This document shows, one piece after another, positions 35,537 to 44,262 of a DNA stretch of 64,000 bases (position 1 is its first letter; each line of letters opens with the position of its first letter). Both the position numbers and the translations under genes were made by a program. A model generated the notes under the pieces. It searched no databases. It saw nothing but the letters and a program-made list of their open reading frames with translations, and was not told the DNA's origin. Origin of the DNA: Sphingobium fluviale (GTDB lineage: Bacteria; Pseudomonadota; Alphaproteobacteria; Sphingomonadales; Sphingomonadaceae); contig NZ_SBKP01000009.1 of the NCBI RefSeq assembly GCF_004122115.1, forward strand, positions 62,001-126,000. The letters are read 5' to 3'.

Positions 35537-36513
35537 GGTATCCTGCATCCGAGAAACTCGAGATCATCAGGATCGTCGAGCAGTCGCACCTGCCCGCCAA
35601 GCGCACCCTGGACCAGCTAGGCATCCCCCGCCGGACGTTCTACCGCTGGTATGATCGATACCTCGAGGGCGGGCCTGAGGCGCTGGAAGATCGGCCATCG
35701 GCGCCGAGCCGTGTGTGGAACCGCATCGGCGACGACATCCAGGACCAGATCGTCGAGATGGCGTTGGATTACAGCGAGCTGTCACCGCGCGAACTGGCGG
35801 TGCGCTTCACCGACGAGAAGCGCTACTTCGTGTCCGAAGCCACGGTTTACCGCCTTTTGAAGGCCCACGACCTGATCACCAGCCCGGCTTATGTCGTGAT
35901 CAAGGCCGCCGATCAGTTCCACACCAAAACCACCCGGCCGAACGAGATGTGGCAGACTGATTTTACCTACTTCAAGATCATCGGCTGGGGCTGGATGTAT
36001 CTGTCGACCGTGCTCGACGACTTCTCGCGCTATATCATCGCCTGGAAACTGTGCACCAATATGCGCGCCGAGGACGTCACCGACACGCTCGACCTCGCGC
36101 TCAAGGCCTCGGGCTGCGACAGCGCCACCGTGCTGCACAAGCCCAGGCTGCTCAGCGATAATGGCCCCAGCTACATCGCGAGCGAACTGGCTGAATATAT
36201 CGAGGCCCAGAACATGAGCCATGTGCGCGGTGCTCCGCTGCACCCACAAACGCAGGGCAAGATCGAGCGCTGGCACCAGACCCTGAAAAACCGCATCCTG
36301 CTGGAGAACTACTTCCTGCCAGGTGATCTCGAGGCTCAGATCGAGGCCTTTGTCGAGCACTATAATCACCAGCGCTACCACGAGAGCCTGAACAACGTGA
36401 CGCCCGCCGACGCCTACTTCGGCAGGGCCGCAGCCATCATCAAACAGCGTGAAAGGATCAAGCGGCAGACCATCGAGCATCGGCGCTTGCAACACCGCAA
36501 GCTCGCCGCGTAA
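35533..36513 (+). CDS. IS3-family OrfB transposase (DDE)
   Basis: 326 residues from the ATG that overlaps the orfA stop (ATGA). HTH-like N-terminus (TLDQLGIPRRTFYRWYDRY), HTH_21 (ELSPRELAVRF) and rve integrase core with Asp in MWQTDFTYFKI, Asp in LSDNGPSYIA and Glu in GKIERWHQTLKN, i.e. the DDE triad. Intact. The functional product is likely the frameshifted OrfAB fusion. Confidence 0.92.
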   Translation: MRYPASEKLEIIRIVEQSHLPAKRTLDQLGIPRRTFYRWYDRYLEGGPEALEDRPSAPSRVWNRIGDDIQDQIVEMALDYSELSPRELAVRFTDEKRYFVSEATVYRLLKAHDLITSPAYVVIKAADQFHTKTTRPNEMWQTDFTYFKIIGWGWMYLSTVLDDFSRYIIAWKLCTNMRAEDVTDTLDLALKASGCDSATVLHKPRLLSDNGPSYIASELAEYIEAQNMSHVRGAPLHPQTQGKIERWHQTLKNRILLENYFLPGDLEAQIEAFVEHYNHQRYHESLNNVTPADAYFGRAAAIIKQRERIKRQTIEHRRLQHRKLAA

Positions 36514-36587
36514 CATCAACCCCCAGACGAGGCCCGCACTCCGCTAATTTACGCCGCAATCCGTGCCGAATGTTCTGACGACGGACA

Positions 36588-36858
36588 GAGTGGCCGATAT
36601 CGATCGTAGCTTGCTCGAACGATCAGATGGTCTAGCCTATTGAAGATGTTATCTGGCCTGCGGGATGTTGATTTTGTCCGACCATGGCGACTTTTCTCAG
36701 CCGGTTTAGTGCCCTGAAACGTGGCAATATTGATTTTCCTTCAAGAGCAATATTTTAAATTATCAATTGATTTCAACTGAGATTGATAGACGGTCTTGCT
36801 GTCTAATTTTTGGCGATTTGTATCCTGATTGTGGCGTTTGCATCGCTCATAATAGCAA
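36588..36858. other. AT-rich spacer, promoter region of the dioxygenase gene
   Basis: No gene seen. Composition drops sharply compared with the core, with runs such as TTTTAAATTATCAATTGATTT near 36753-36773. Marks the start of foreign DNA right of the IS3 end. A promoter for the dioxygenase-rhodanese pair must lie here; no confident -35/-10 pair is assigned. Confidence 0.5.
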
Positions 36859-37449
36859 ATGGATGATATGAACTATAATCTGTCTCGTCTGCGCGATTTC
36901 GTGATCGATTTCGGTAGGTTGATCGAGAGGAATCCAACGGAGAGCGTTATTTTTACCGAGGGCGCTGTGCTGCTTGCGGCGCTGGTGGAAAGAGACGACT
37001 GGCTTCCTCCCGAATATGCGGAGCCAGACCCGGACCGGTATCAGCAATATCTCCTGCACTGCGACAGCCGGGAGCGGTTTTCTGTCGTGAGCTTCGTCTG
37101 GGGGCCCAATCAGGCGACACCTATTCACGACCATCGCGTCTGGGGTTTGATTGGTATGTTACGTGGCTCTGAAACCGGTGAACGCTGGTCAAGAGGAAAG
37201 GATGGGCGCATACTGGCCGATGGCTCTCCGCAGCGACTTGAGCCAGGCGATATAGATCGCGTTTCTCCACGCATTGGAGACATTCATCGCGTAGCTAACG
37301 CCCTTGCTGATCGGGTATCGATCAGCATTCATGTGTATGGAGCCAATATCGGTCGGGTTGAACGATCCATCTATGATGAAAGTGGCAACGTCCGGCCATT
37401 TATATCGGGCTATGCTAACAAGCATTGCCCAAATATCTGGGGTAAATAG
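36859..37449 (+). CDS. Cysteine dioxygenase / 3-mercaptopropionate dioxygenase-like thiol dioxygenase
   Basis: 196 residues, one cupin. Fe-binding His90, His92 (TPIHDHRVWGLIG) and His143 (GDIHRVAN) are present. Ser156, His158 and Tyr160 (SISIHVYG) form the Ser-His-Tyr triad of thiol dioxygenases. Residue 92 region HDHRVWG and COG5553-like length favour the bacterial 3-mercaptopropionate/cysteine dioxygenase group. The family oxidises a thiol to a sulfinate with O2. No strong ribosome site was found. It is nine bases before the rhodanese gene, so the two are an operon. Substrate unproven. Confidence 0.82.
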   Translation: MDDMNYNLSRLRDFVIDFGRLIERNPTESVIFTEGAVLLAALVERDDWLPPEYAEPDPDRYQQYLLHCDSRERFSVVSFVWGPNQATPIHDHRVWGLIGMLRGSETGERWSRGKDGRILADGSPQRLEPGDIDRVSPRIGDIHRVANALADRVSISIHVYGANIGRVERSIYDESGNVRPFISGYANKHCPNIWGK

Positions 37450-37457
37450 TAAATCAT

Positions 37458-39032
37458 ATGACATCGTGTACAATAATCACACCGTCGGAAGTCCGGCTAA
37501 TGCTGCTTGCGCGCTACGAGCTTGCTCTCATTGACCTGAGAGAAGAAGCGCCGTTCGCACTGGCTCATCCGCTTTTTGCAGCCCAGATGTCAGCGGGCCG
37601 TATAGAAATGGAAATCTTCGATCGCATTCCGCGAAAGGATGTTCCGATCATTTTGTATGATGACGGTGAGGGGCTGGTAGATGACGCCGCAGCGCTTGTC
37701 CTATCGTTGGGCTATTCCGATGTGCGAATTTTGGATGGGGGCCTACAGGGTTGGCGGGACGCCGGTTACGAGCTCTTCCAGGACGTCAATTCATACAGCA
37801 AGGCATTTGGCGAACTTGTCGAACACTGCCGCCATACTCCCTCGCTTCCCGCAGAGAGAGTCAGGCAATTGATAGAAACAAATGCGAACATCCGCATCAT
37901 GGATGCTCGCCGTTTCGACGAATACAAAACGATGAATATCCCGACCTCGACCAGTGTTCCGGGCGCGGAACTCGTGCTGAAGGCGCCGGCGTTGGCAGCC
38001 GATCCTGAAACGACGATCATCGTCAACTGCGCTGGTCGGACCCGAAGCATTATCGGCACACAGTCGCTTGTAAATGCCGGGATACCAAATCCTGTTTTTG
38101 CGCTGCGTAACGGCACGATAGGCTGGGTACTCGCTGGCCAGGAGCTTGAAACAGGCCAACAGCGCCAAGCGCCTGAAGTCTCTGCCGCTGATCAGGCAGC
38201 CGCGGCTCAGCGTGCCCGTGAAACCGCCTATCGCGCCGGTGTGCGCCATTTGATCCCATCCGAGGCGGATATATTGGCACAGGATAAATCGCGTACGCTG
38301 TACCGTTTCGATGTCCGTTCCCCCGAAGAGTACCGGAAAGGTCATATTCCCGGCTATCTCAATGCGCCGGGCGGTCAACTGGTGCAGGAAACCGATATGA
38401 AGGCCCCTGTGCGGGGCGCGCGCATCCTGCTCTGTGATTCGTTGGGCTCGCGCGCCGACATGACAGCATCCTGGCTCGCGCAAATGGGCTGGGAGGTATA
38501 TGTCCTGGACGGTGGCTTTGATGTGCAGTTGGAACAAGGCGATTATGTTGGTCCGCTTCCGCTACATATAGAGCCACTCAGCATTTCTCTGACGGAACTA
38601 GACCGCTTGCTGGCGTCCGGTCCATACACATTGATCGATTTGGCCACGTCGCGTGAACACAGAAAAGGGCATATTCCGGGTGCCCGCTTTGCCTTGCCCA
38701 TTGAGCTGGGTTCAATCCTATCTTCTAAAGTGGCGGAGGGACCGGTTGTGCTAACTTGCCCAGACGGGCGGCTGTCACGCCTTGCTGCTGGGCGTCACCG
38801 GGCACAACTGAACGTGTATGCATTGGCACAGGGAACGGGGGGCTGGACCGATGCAGGGCGTGCATTGGCGAGCGGACTGGAAAATCCGTTGAGCGAACCG
38901 CGCGACATCTACAAGCGTCCATATGAGGGAACCGACAACGCAGCAGAGGCCATGCAGGCTTATCTGGATTGGGAATTCGGTTTGGTGGAGCAACTTCGGC
39001 GAGACGGCACGCACGGCTTTTTTGTTATTTAA
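37458..39032 (+). CDS. Four-domain rhodanese-type sulfurtransferase
   Basis: 524 residues with four rhodanese modules (about 8-108, 128-230, 263-360, 375-470). Active-site loops: module 2 has Cys191 in VNCAGRTRS, module 3 Cys326 in LLCDSLGSR, module 4 Cys434 in LTCPDGRLS. Module 1 has LYDDGEG with Asp68 in place of Cys, so it is probably structural. HxxGHIPG loops occur in modules 3 and 4. Rhodaneses move sulfane sulfur from donors such as thiosulfate or persulfides. Pairing with a thiol dioxygenase suggests handling of sulfur released from an organic thiol. Cytoplasmic; no signal peptide. Confidence 0.85.
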   Translation: MTSCTIITPSEVRLMLLARYELALIDLREEAPFALAHPLFAAQMSAGRIEMEIFDRIPRKDVPIILYDDGEGLVDDAAALVLSLGYSDVRILDGGLQGWRDAGYELFQDVNSYSKAFGELVEHCRHTPSLPAERVRQLIETNANIRIMDARRFDEYKTMNIPTSTSVPGAELVLKAPALAADPETTIIVNCAGRTRSIIGTQSLVNAGIPNPVFALRNGTIGWVLAGQELETGQQRQAPEVSAADQAAAAQRARETAYRAGVRHLIPSEADILAQDKSRTLYRFDVRSPEEYRKGHIPGYLNAPGGQLVQETDMKAPVRGARILLCDSLGSRADMTASWLAQMGWEVYVLDGGFDVQLEQGDYVGPLPLHIEPLSISLTELDRLLASGPYTLIDLATSREHRKGHIPGARFALPIELGSILSSKVAEGPVVLTCPDGRLSRLAAGRHRAQLNVYALAQGTGGWTDAGRALASGLENPLSEPRDIYKRPYEGTDNAAEAMQAYLDWEFGLVEQLRRDGTHGFFVI

Positions 39033-39047
39033 AAGCCTGGTCCTGGT

Positions 39048-39091
39048 CCGTTTTCAAGATGAGCGTAGAACGCTCATCGGCTCGAAAACGG
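39048..39091. repeat. Nested inverted repeat after the rhodanese gene
   Basis: Outer arms CCGTTTTC (39048-39055) and GAAAACGG (39084-39091) enclose GATGAGCG (39058-39065) and CGCTCATC (39071-39078) around TAGAA. It resembles an alphaproteobacterial dispersed palindrome; the downstream AAATGCTCTAG fits that family's edge. May act as transcript end. The rest of the 39033-39319 spacer shows no gene. Confidence 0.6.
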
Positions 39092-39319
39092 TCATTCTGA
39101 AAATGCTCTAGCAATGCGCTCCGGCTTGTTGCGCCGCTGCGGGATGGGAGTGGTTGTGTACGATAAAGCAGGCAGGCAAATGCCAGATATGATGAGAGTT
39201 ACTGATCATTCCATGCGAGTGTTATAAGCGGGCGTCATCTCCAAGCTTACACAAACTCGTTATTCAAGCTCACTGCACACCGATATGATCTGCTTGTTAA
39301 AAACGAGATGGAGGATGGC

Positions 39320-39991
39320 ATGGGGGAGTCGCTGCGTGAATTGCTTGGGGAGCTTCATGCCGAACGTGTTCGTACCTGGCCACCCGAAGATCTTGAATTG
39401 AATATCCGGCAGCGACGTGAATTAGTCGAAGCATTCGATCCGTCCAAGATCATGAAGCTCGGAGACCATCTCGATAATTTCGAGTTTATTGATGTCAAAG
39501 GTGGCAACTTCACGCTTGGCGATCTGGTGAAGAGTGGAGCCGCGGTGCTGATCATTTTCCGTTGGGCTACATGTCCTTCGTGTAATGTGGCATTGCCCTA
39601 TTACCAGCGCAACTTGTGGCCGCGATTGCGCGAATTGGGTGTCCCGCTTGTCGCTGTCAGCCAACAGGTCCCGGAAAAGCTGATCGAAATCCAGACGTGT
39701 CACGGGTTGGAGTTTACTGTCGCTTCGGACCCCGGCAATCGCTTTTCCAACTATCTGGGCGTCACTTTTTCTTCCAACGAAGATGTTCACAAGTGGCTGG
39801 CAGCCAAGGAAATCGACCTGCCGGGCCTTCTGGGTACAAATAGTACCGATCTTCCGCAGACGACAGCGCTTGTCCTCGATGAGGACAGAAATATCCGCTT
39901 TATCGACGTGCAACCGGACTGGCTTATCCGAACGGAAGCGGAGCCGATCATTGACGCTGTTACAGCGCTTACAGTTGGGGCATCCGCTTAG
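39320..39991 (+). CDS. Peroxiredoxin-like AhpC/TSA family protein
   Basis: 223 residues from MGESLRELLGE; GGAGG lies five bases before this ATG, which decides it over the ATG at 39308. Thioredoxin-like fold with CxxC (Cys85, Cys88 in RWATCPSCNVALP), then VPLVAVSQQVPEKL and FTVASDPGNRFSNYLGV. A helical N-terminus of about 45 residues precedes the fold. The family reduces peroxides or acts as a thiol-disulfide redox protein. Its place between the rhodanese and TonB receptor suggests a part in sulfur or thiol redox chemistry of the island. Exact activity unknown. Confidence 0.8.
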   Translation: MGESLRELLGELHAERVRTWPPEDLELNIRQRRELVEAFDPSKIMKLGDHLDNFEFIDVKGGNFTLGDLVKSGAAVLIIFRWATCPSCNVALPYYQRNLWPRLRELGVPLVAVSQQVPEKLIEIQTCHGLEFTVASDPGNRFSNYLGVTFSSNEDVHKWLAAKEIDLPGLLGTNSTDLPQTTALVLDEDRNIRFIDVQPDWLIRTEAEPIIDAVTALTVGASA

Positions 39992-40327
39992 GGTGTGGCA
40001 ACAAAAAATCCCAATATTATACAGTAAATTCAATTATATAAATAAGAATGGCATGTCCGCGTGATCCCCTAAAGATCCTAGGATGAGAAGGCGGGCAGGT
40101 AGGGGCTGGGGCAAGAGCTGGTATTTTTCTGGCGAGCCGACCAGAAATCCATATATCAATCAAATTATTTGATAGTAAACTCTGAATATTGATCTAGCTG
40201 TTGCTGCAAATTTGAAGGTGCGAAAGCAGTATTTTATATTAATTATAATAATATCGATATTTTATATATAAATCTTTATTATAAAAATCAATAATATAAA
40301 TATTTTATAATTAGGGGAGTGAATATT
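39992..40327 (+). promoter_or_regulatory. Very AT-rich leader of the TonB-dependent receptor gene
   Basis: No gene seen. About 40150-40315 is almost pure A/T, with TTTATATTAATTATAATAAT and similar stretches, ending in a GGGGAG ribosome site nine bases before the ATG. An ATCCTAGGAT palindrome is at about 40075. Such AT-rich DNA is a candidate for silencing by nucleoid proteins (MucR or H-NS type) or for multiple promoters. Confidence 0.5.
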
Positions 40328-42823
40328 ATGAGAGATATTCTTCTTTCAACTTATGCAATTATATATGCCGTTCCTGCTGCGGCTGTGGGGCATCCTCAAG
40401 CAACGGCTCCGTCGACTGCGGGTGCGGACACGTCTGGCACCATTGTCGTTATCGGCCAGCGTGGCGGCAGGCCACGCACGGTAGCGGAAAGCCCGGCGCC
40501 GATAGACGTTATCAAGGGCGACCAGCTGGCCGCTCCAGGACGTGCCGACCTGTCAGAGTCGCTGTCAAAGTTGCTGCCATCTATCAATTACGGCTCTAAT
40601 GCCGGTGGCGTGTACTCAGTCGTGCGGCCGATTTTCAACCGTGGACTTGGCCCGGCATACACACTGGTTCTGGTCAATGGAAAGCGGCGCCACAATAGCG
40701 CTCTGTTCACCAATGGTGGTGGCGACACCAGTGGAGTCAATCCGGTTGACATGGATACACTTCCTTTGTCCTCTGTTGCCTATATCGAAGTTTTGAAAGA
40801 CAGTGCGGCCGCGCAATATGGTTCGGATGCGGTCGCTGGTGTGATCAATCTCAAACTAAAATCACAGGACCATGGCGGCCATATAAGCGTCATGGCCGGT
40901 AAGTTGTGCTCGTGTGATCGTAATGAGGGTGATCTTGTGACGCTGAAAGCCGAAGCTGATTTCGGCTTCAAGCTGGCTGATGGCGGCTTTGTGCATTTGA
41001 GCGGTGATCTGCGCAAGCGGGGAATGGCGTGGAACAATTACCGCGCAACGGTGCTGCCATTTTCTCCCGCGGCCAACCCCAAGAATGTGGGTTTTGACGG
41101 CAAGGCTGCAGAAAATGGCGATCCCAAGATTCGCTCCTATTCCACGAGCTATAATGCAGAATTGCCGACAAGTGACACGATGACGGTCTATTCTTACGGC
41201 ACCTTTGGTCAGCGTTGGACGGTCAGCGGCAACACCTTACGTCGCCCGAATTCGAATGCCAATATTTCCCAGATTTTCCCCAATGGCTTCTTTCCGCACT
41301 CCAATACAGCCGAAACTGATTATCAGGTGCTGGTTGGGCTGAAGGGCGAGATAGGGGAGATGCACTGGGATCTCAGCACGACATACGGGCGCAATCGGGT
41401 GCGCCAGTATAGCGACCGGACAATCAATGCGTCGCTCGGCCCCGCTTCGCCGACCCGGTTTGATAACCTGGCGACTTTTCAATTCGGCCAATGGGTCACT
41501 AATCTTGATATAACGCGCGGATTTGACATCGATCTGCCAGAGCCGTTGCAGGTATCCGCAGGTATCGAATATCGGGTTGACTACTTCCAGACTTTCGCCG
41601 GAGATCCGCGAGGCTATTCCAACGGCGGCTATATTTATCAGCCAGGTGACCAGGACGGCAATCCTAACGTTGGGAAACCGGCGGTTGCCACCGCACAGGG
41701 CGGTATCAGCCTGTCACCTGCGGATGAAACCAAACTGACTCGAAATGATCTAGCGGGGTATTTTGAAGTTGGTGTCACCCCAGTAAAAAACTGGTTTGTG
41801 GGTGCGGCCGTCCGCGCCGAGCATTATAACGATGCTGCTGGAACAACATTTGGTAATAAGCTCAACTCGCGCTATGATTTTACGCCTTGGTTGGCAGTAC
41901 GCGGCACTGTGGGTACGGGCTTCCGGGCGCCTTCGCTCACCCAGATCGGGTATTCGCAAACAGACAGCCGGGTGCAGCCGAACCCTGTTACGAATATAGT
42001 CGAACCGACAGTTACGAAACTCGCTCGCAACAACTCCTCGCTTGCGCGAGCCTTGGGTGCGCAGGATTTGAAAGCGGAAAAATCCACCAATTACGGACTG
42101 GGTATTGTTTTGCGCCCGGCCTCTCGCTTTAACATCACTCTCGATGGCTATCAGATCAAGGTCAAGAACAGAATCGTGCGCACCAGCCCCTTGCTCGGCC
42201 CTGCGCTTGCCAACATCCTCACGGCCAATAATGTGCCGGTCACAGCGCAGGTCACATACTTCGCCAATGGGGTGGACACGCGTAGCCGTGGCTTCGATCT
42301 GGTAGCTGACTATAGCATGGATGCAGCCGGTGGCCGTCTCGGCCTAGATGCCGCAATAAATTATAATGAAATAAAAATAACGAGGATCGCTGCTTCTCCT
42401 GCGGCACTCTCCAACCTTGGTCCCAATCCAGGCGGCAGCCTTGCGTTTCTGGCGGTAGGAACGATTGGCGACATGAGCACCAATCTGCCGAAGGTCAAAG
42501 TGGTTCTGGGAGCGCATTGGACGGTTGGCGGGTTAGCTGTAAACGTGAGCGGAACCCGCTATGGCAGCTACAGATGGACCCGCAGTGCGCTGATCCCGAA
42601 CGGCATACCTCACTCCGCGCGTTGGTTAACAGACGTTGATGTGTCTGTGAAGTTATGGAAAGGGCTAAAGGTGACAGCGGGCGCCGCCAACTTGTTTGGT
42701 GTACACCCTCAGGAAAATGGCGCGCCTGATCCGACGACAGGTTCATCACTGTTCCTTTATGGTCAGCCTCCGTTCTCGCAAATGGGGGGTTTTTACTATG
42801 GCAAGCTGTCGTTCGATTTTTAA
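40328..42823 (+). CDS. TonB-dependent outer-membrane receptor
   Basis: 831 residues from MRDILLSTYAIIYAV, with a signal peptide to about AAAVGHP. A TonB-box-like segment GTIVVIGQRGG leads to the plug (SESLSKLLPSINYGSNAGG, GLGPAYTLVLVNGKRRHNSA, YIEVLKDSAAAQYGSDAVAG) and a beta-barrel ending in YYGKLSFDF with a terminal Phe. No STN signalling domain, so no FecA-type self-regulation. Plug and barrel resemble the sphingomonad receptor class for carbohydrates and aromatics rather than siderophores. It likely imports the island's substrate. Lower GC than the core. Confidence 0.9.
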   Translation: MRDILLSTYAIIYAVPAAAVGHPQATAPSTAGADTSGTIVVIGQRGGRPRTVAESPAPIDVIKGDQLAAPGRADLSESLSKLLPSINYGSNAGGVYSVVRPIFNRGLGPAYTLVLVNGKRRHNSALFTNGGGDTSGVNPVDMDTLPLSSVAYIEVLKDSAAAQYGSDAVAGVINLKLKSQDHGGHISVMAGKLCSCDRNEGDLVTLKAEADFGFKLADGGFVHLSGDLRKRGMAWNNYRATVLPFSPAANPKNVGFDGKAAENGDPKIRSYSTSYNAELPTSDTMTVYSYGTFGQRWTVSGNTLRRPNSNANISQIFPNGFFPHSNTAETDYQVLVGLKGEIGEMHWDLSTTYGRNRVRQYSDRTINASLGPASPTRFDNLATFQFGQWVTNLDITRGFDIDLPEPLQVSAGIEYRVDYFQTFAGDPRGYSNGGYIYQPGDQDGNPNVGKPAVATAQGGISLSPADETKLTRNDLAGYFEVGVTPVKNWFVGAAVRAEHYNDAAGTTFGNKLNSRYDFTPWLAVRGTVGTGFRAPSLTQIGYSQTDSRVQPNPVTNIVEPTVTKLARNNSSLARALGAQDLKAEKSTNYGLGIVLRPASRFNITLDGYQIKVKNRIVRTSPLLGPALANILTANNVPVTAQVTYFANGVDTRSRGFDLVADYSMDAAGGRLGLDAAINYNEIKITRIAASPAALSNLGPNPGGSLAFLAVGTIGDMSTNLPKVKVVLGAHWTVGGLAVNVSGTRYGSYRWTRSALIPNGIPHSARWLTDVDVSVKLWKGLKVTAGAANLFGVHPQENGAPDPTTGSSLFLYGQPPFSQMGGFYYGKLSFDF

Positions 42824-42831
42824 TGCCTCTG

Positions 42832-42868
42832 CTGCTCGCAACGCCCTTATGAAGTGGGATGCGAGCAG
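42832..42868. terminator. Inverted repeat after the TonB-dependent receptor
   Basis: Perfect 9-base arms CTGCTCGCA (42832-42840) and TGCGAGCAG (42860-42868) begin eight bases after the stop. No T-run follows, so termination is possible but not certain. AT-rich sequence continues to about 42970, with no gene. Confidence 0.5.
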
Positions 42869-43080
42869 AACCTGATATATTAAAATCTATGATATTTTCT
42901 AAACTGTACTATATATAATGTTTATACATTGGAATTTTATTTAAAACAGCAAAGTATAAAAACTCGACTGTCCTATTTTTAGAGATTATGAGTTTGTCAG
43001 CGGTGCTGCAATTTCAGTTATTGATCCTAAGATCTCACGAATCCGCACTGCGGTGTCGTCATAAAGAAAGCGGAGACAGA

Positions 43081-44262
43081 ATGACCCTCGCCACGGCCCC
43101 TGATCGCGAAGAGAGCGTGAACGAACCGATATCGCAGACGTTGCTTGACGACATTACGCGCAGGCTGGCGGCGACTGCGGAGGATTATGATCGCAGTTCG
43201 GAGTTTCCGCGTGCCAATTTCGATTATCTTGCTGCCCAGGGCTTGATCGGCCTGACTGTGGCGAGGCGTTATGGTGGTCGCGGCGCCGGTTACGCGGAAG
43301 CGATCAGGGTTTTGGGCGCTGTTGCCAAGGGCGAGCCTTCGACAGCCCTGATTCTTTTTATGACCTATGCTCACCATGCGCAGCCTGAGCGCCTTACGCG
43401 GTGGCCGCCACATTTGTATGAAAAGCTGGCGCGGGAAGCGGCCTGCGGCAGGGGGCTGATCGGCTTCTTCCGGGTTGAACCGGAGCTTGGCACGCCTGTG
43501 CGCGGCGGGATGCCCAAGACGATCGCGCGGAGAACGGCTGACGGCTGGTCGATCAGTGGAACGAAGATATACGCGACCGGTTCGACGGGGCTCGACTGGT
43601 ATGCAGTGTATGCGATGACTGATGAGGAAGAGCCGAGAACCGGGGTGTTCCTTGTCGGAAGCGATCGTCCTGGTATTTCGATCGAGCCAGAGTGGGACCA
43701 TTTCGGGATGCGTGCGACGGTGAGCCACCGGGTTGTCTTCGATGAGACGCAGATCCCGCTTGATCATGCGGTTGACGTGCGCAAACCGAACGAGTGGGTA
43801 TTCGGTGTTGATGACAAGTCGCTCGCGGTTTGGAACTCGCTAGCGATCTCGACCATCTATGATGGCGTTGCCCAAGCTGCGCGCGACTGGCTATGCACAT
43901 ATCTCAAGGAGCGCGTGCCTACCAATCTGGGTGCCTCACTGGCCACGCTACCGCGTGTGCAGGAGAAGTTTGGCGAGATCGAGGCGCTGTTGCAGGTCAA
44001 CCGTACGCTTCTTGAGACTGCCGCGCAGAAGGCGGACAATGGCGAGGCACTGTCGCTCGTCTTTCTCAACATCGTCAAATATACTGCCACGTCCAACGCA
44101 ATCCGGGCAGTCCAGATCGGCCTAGAGTTGACAGGCAACCCTGGTCTCACGCGCAAGAACCCGCTGGAGCGCCACTATCGTGACGTTATGTGCAGCCGTA
44201 TTCACAGCCCGCAGGATGACACGATTCTGGTTGGCGCAGGGCGAGCAGGGTTCGGGCTGTGA
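43081..44262 (+). CDS. Acyl-CoA-dehydrogenase-fold flavoprotein, possibly SfnB/DszC-like monooxygenase
   Basis: 393 residues from MTLATAPDREESVNEP; a GCGGAG site precedes this ATG. Layout: N-terminal helical domain (LLDDITRRLAATAEDYDRS), middle beta domain (TADGWSISGTKIYATGSTG, WDHFGMRATVSHRVVFDE), C-terminal helices ending RKNPLERHYRDVMCSRIHSPQDDTIL. The usual C-terminal YEGT loop with its base Glu is replaced by IHSPQDD, as in flavin monooxygenases of the DszC/SfnB type. True acyl-CoA dehydrogenase activity is therefore doubtful. The next gene overlaps by four bases, so it opens a three-gene operon. Confidence 0.75.
   Translation: MTLATAPDREESVNEPISQTLLDDITRRLAATAEDYDRSSEFPRANFDYLAAQGLIGLTVARRYGGRGAGYAEAIRVLGAVAKGEPSTALILFMTYAHHAQPERLTRWPPHLYEKLAREAACGRGLIGFFRVEPELGTPVRGGMPKTIARRTADGWSISGTKIYATGSTGLDWYAVYAMTDEEEPRTGVFLVGSDRPGISIEPEWDHFGMRATVSHRVVFDETQIPLDHAVDVRKPNEWVFGVDDKSLAVWNSLAISTIYDGVAQAARDWLCTYLKERVPTNLGASLATLPRVQEKFGEIEALLQVNRTLLETAAQKADNGEALSLVFLNIVKYTATSNAIRAVQIGLELTGNPGLTRKNPLERHYRDVMCSRIHSPQDDTILVGAGRAGFGL

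Larger units (their letters stand above)
33735..36587 (+). mobile_element. IS3-family element carrying a nested IS110/IS1111-type element
   Basis: Left end TGTCCGCCGTCAGCAC (33735-33750) and right end GTTCTGACGACGGACA (36572-36587) are imperfect inverted repeats with the TG...CA tips of IS3-family elements. orfA and orfB lie between. Without the nested element the length is about 1.46 kb. No target-site duplication is visible: CCACA flanks the left, GAGTG the right. The two flanks therefore were not adjacent before insertion, or a deletion followed. Confidence 0.85.
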
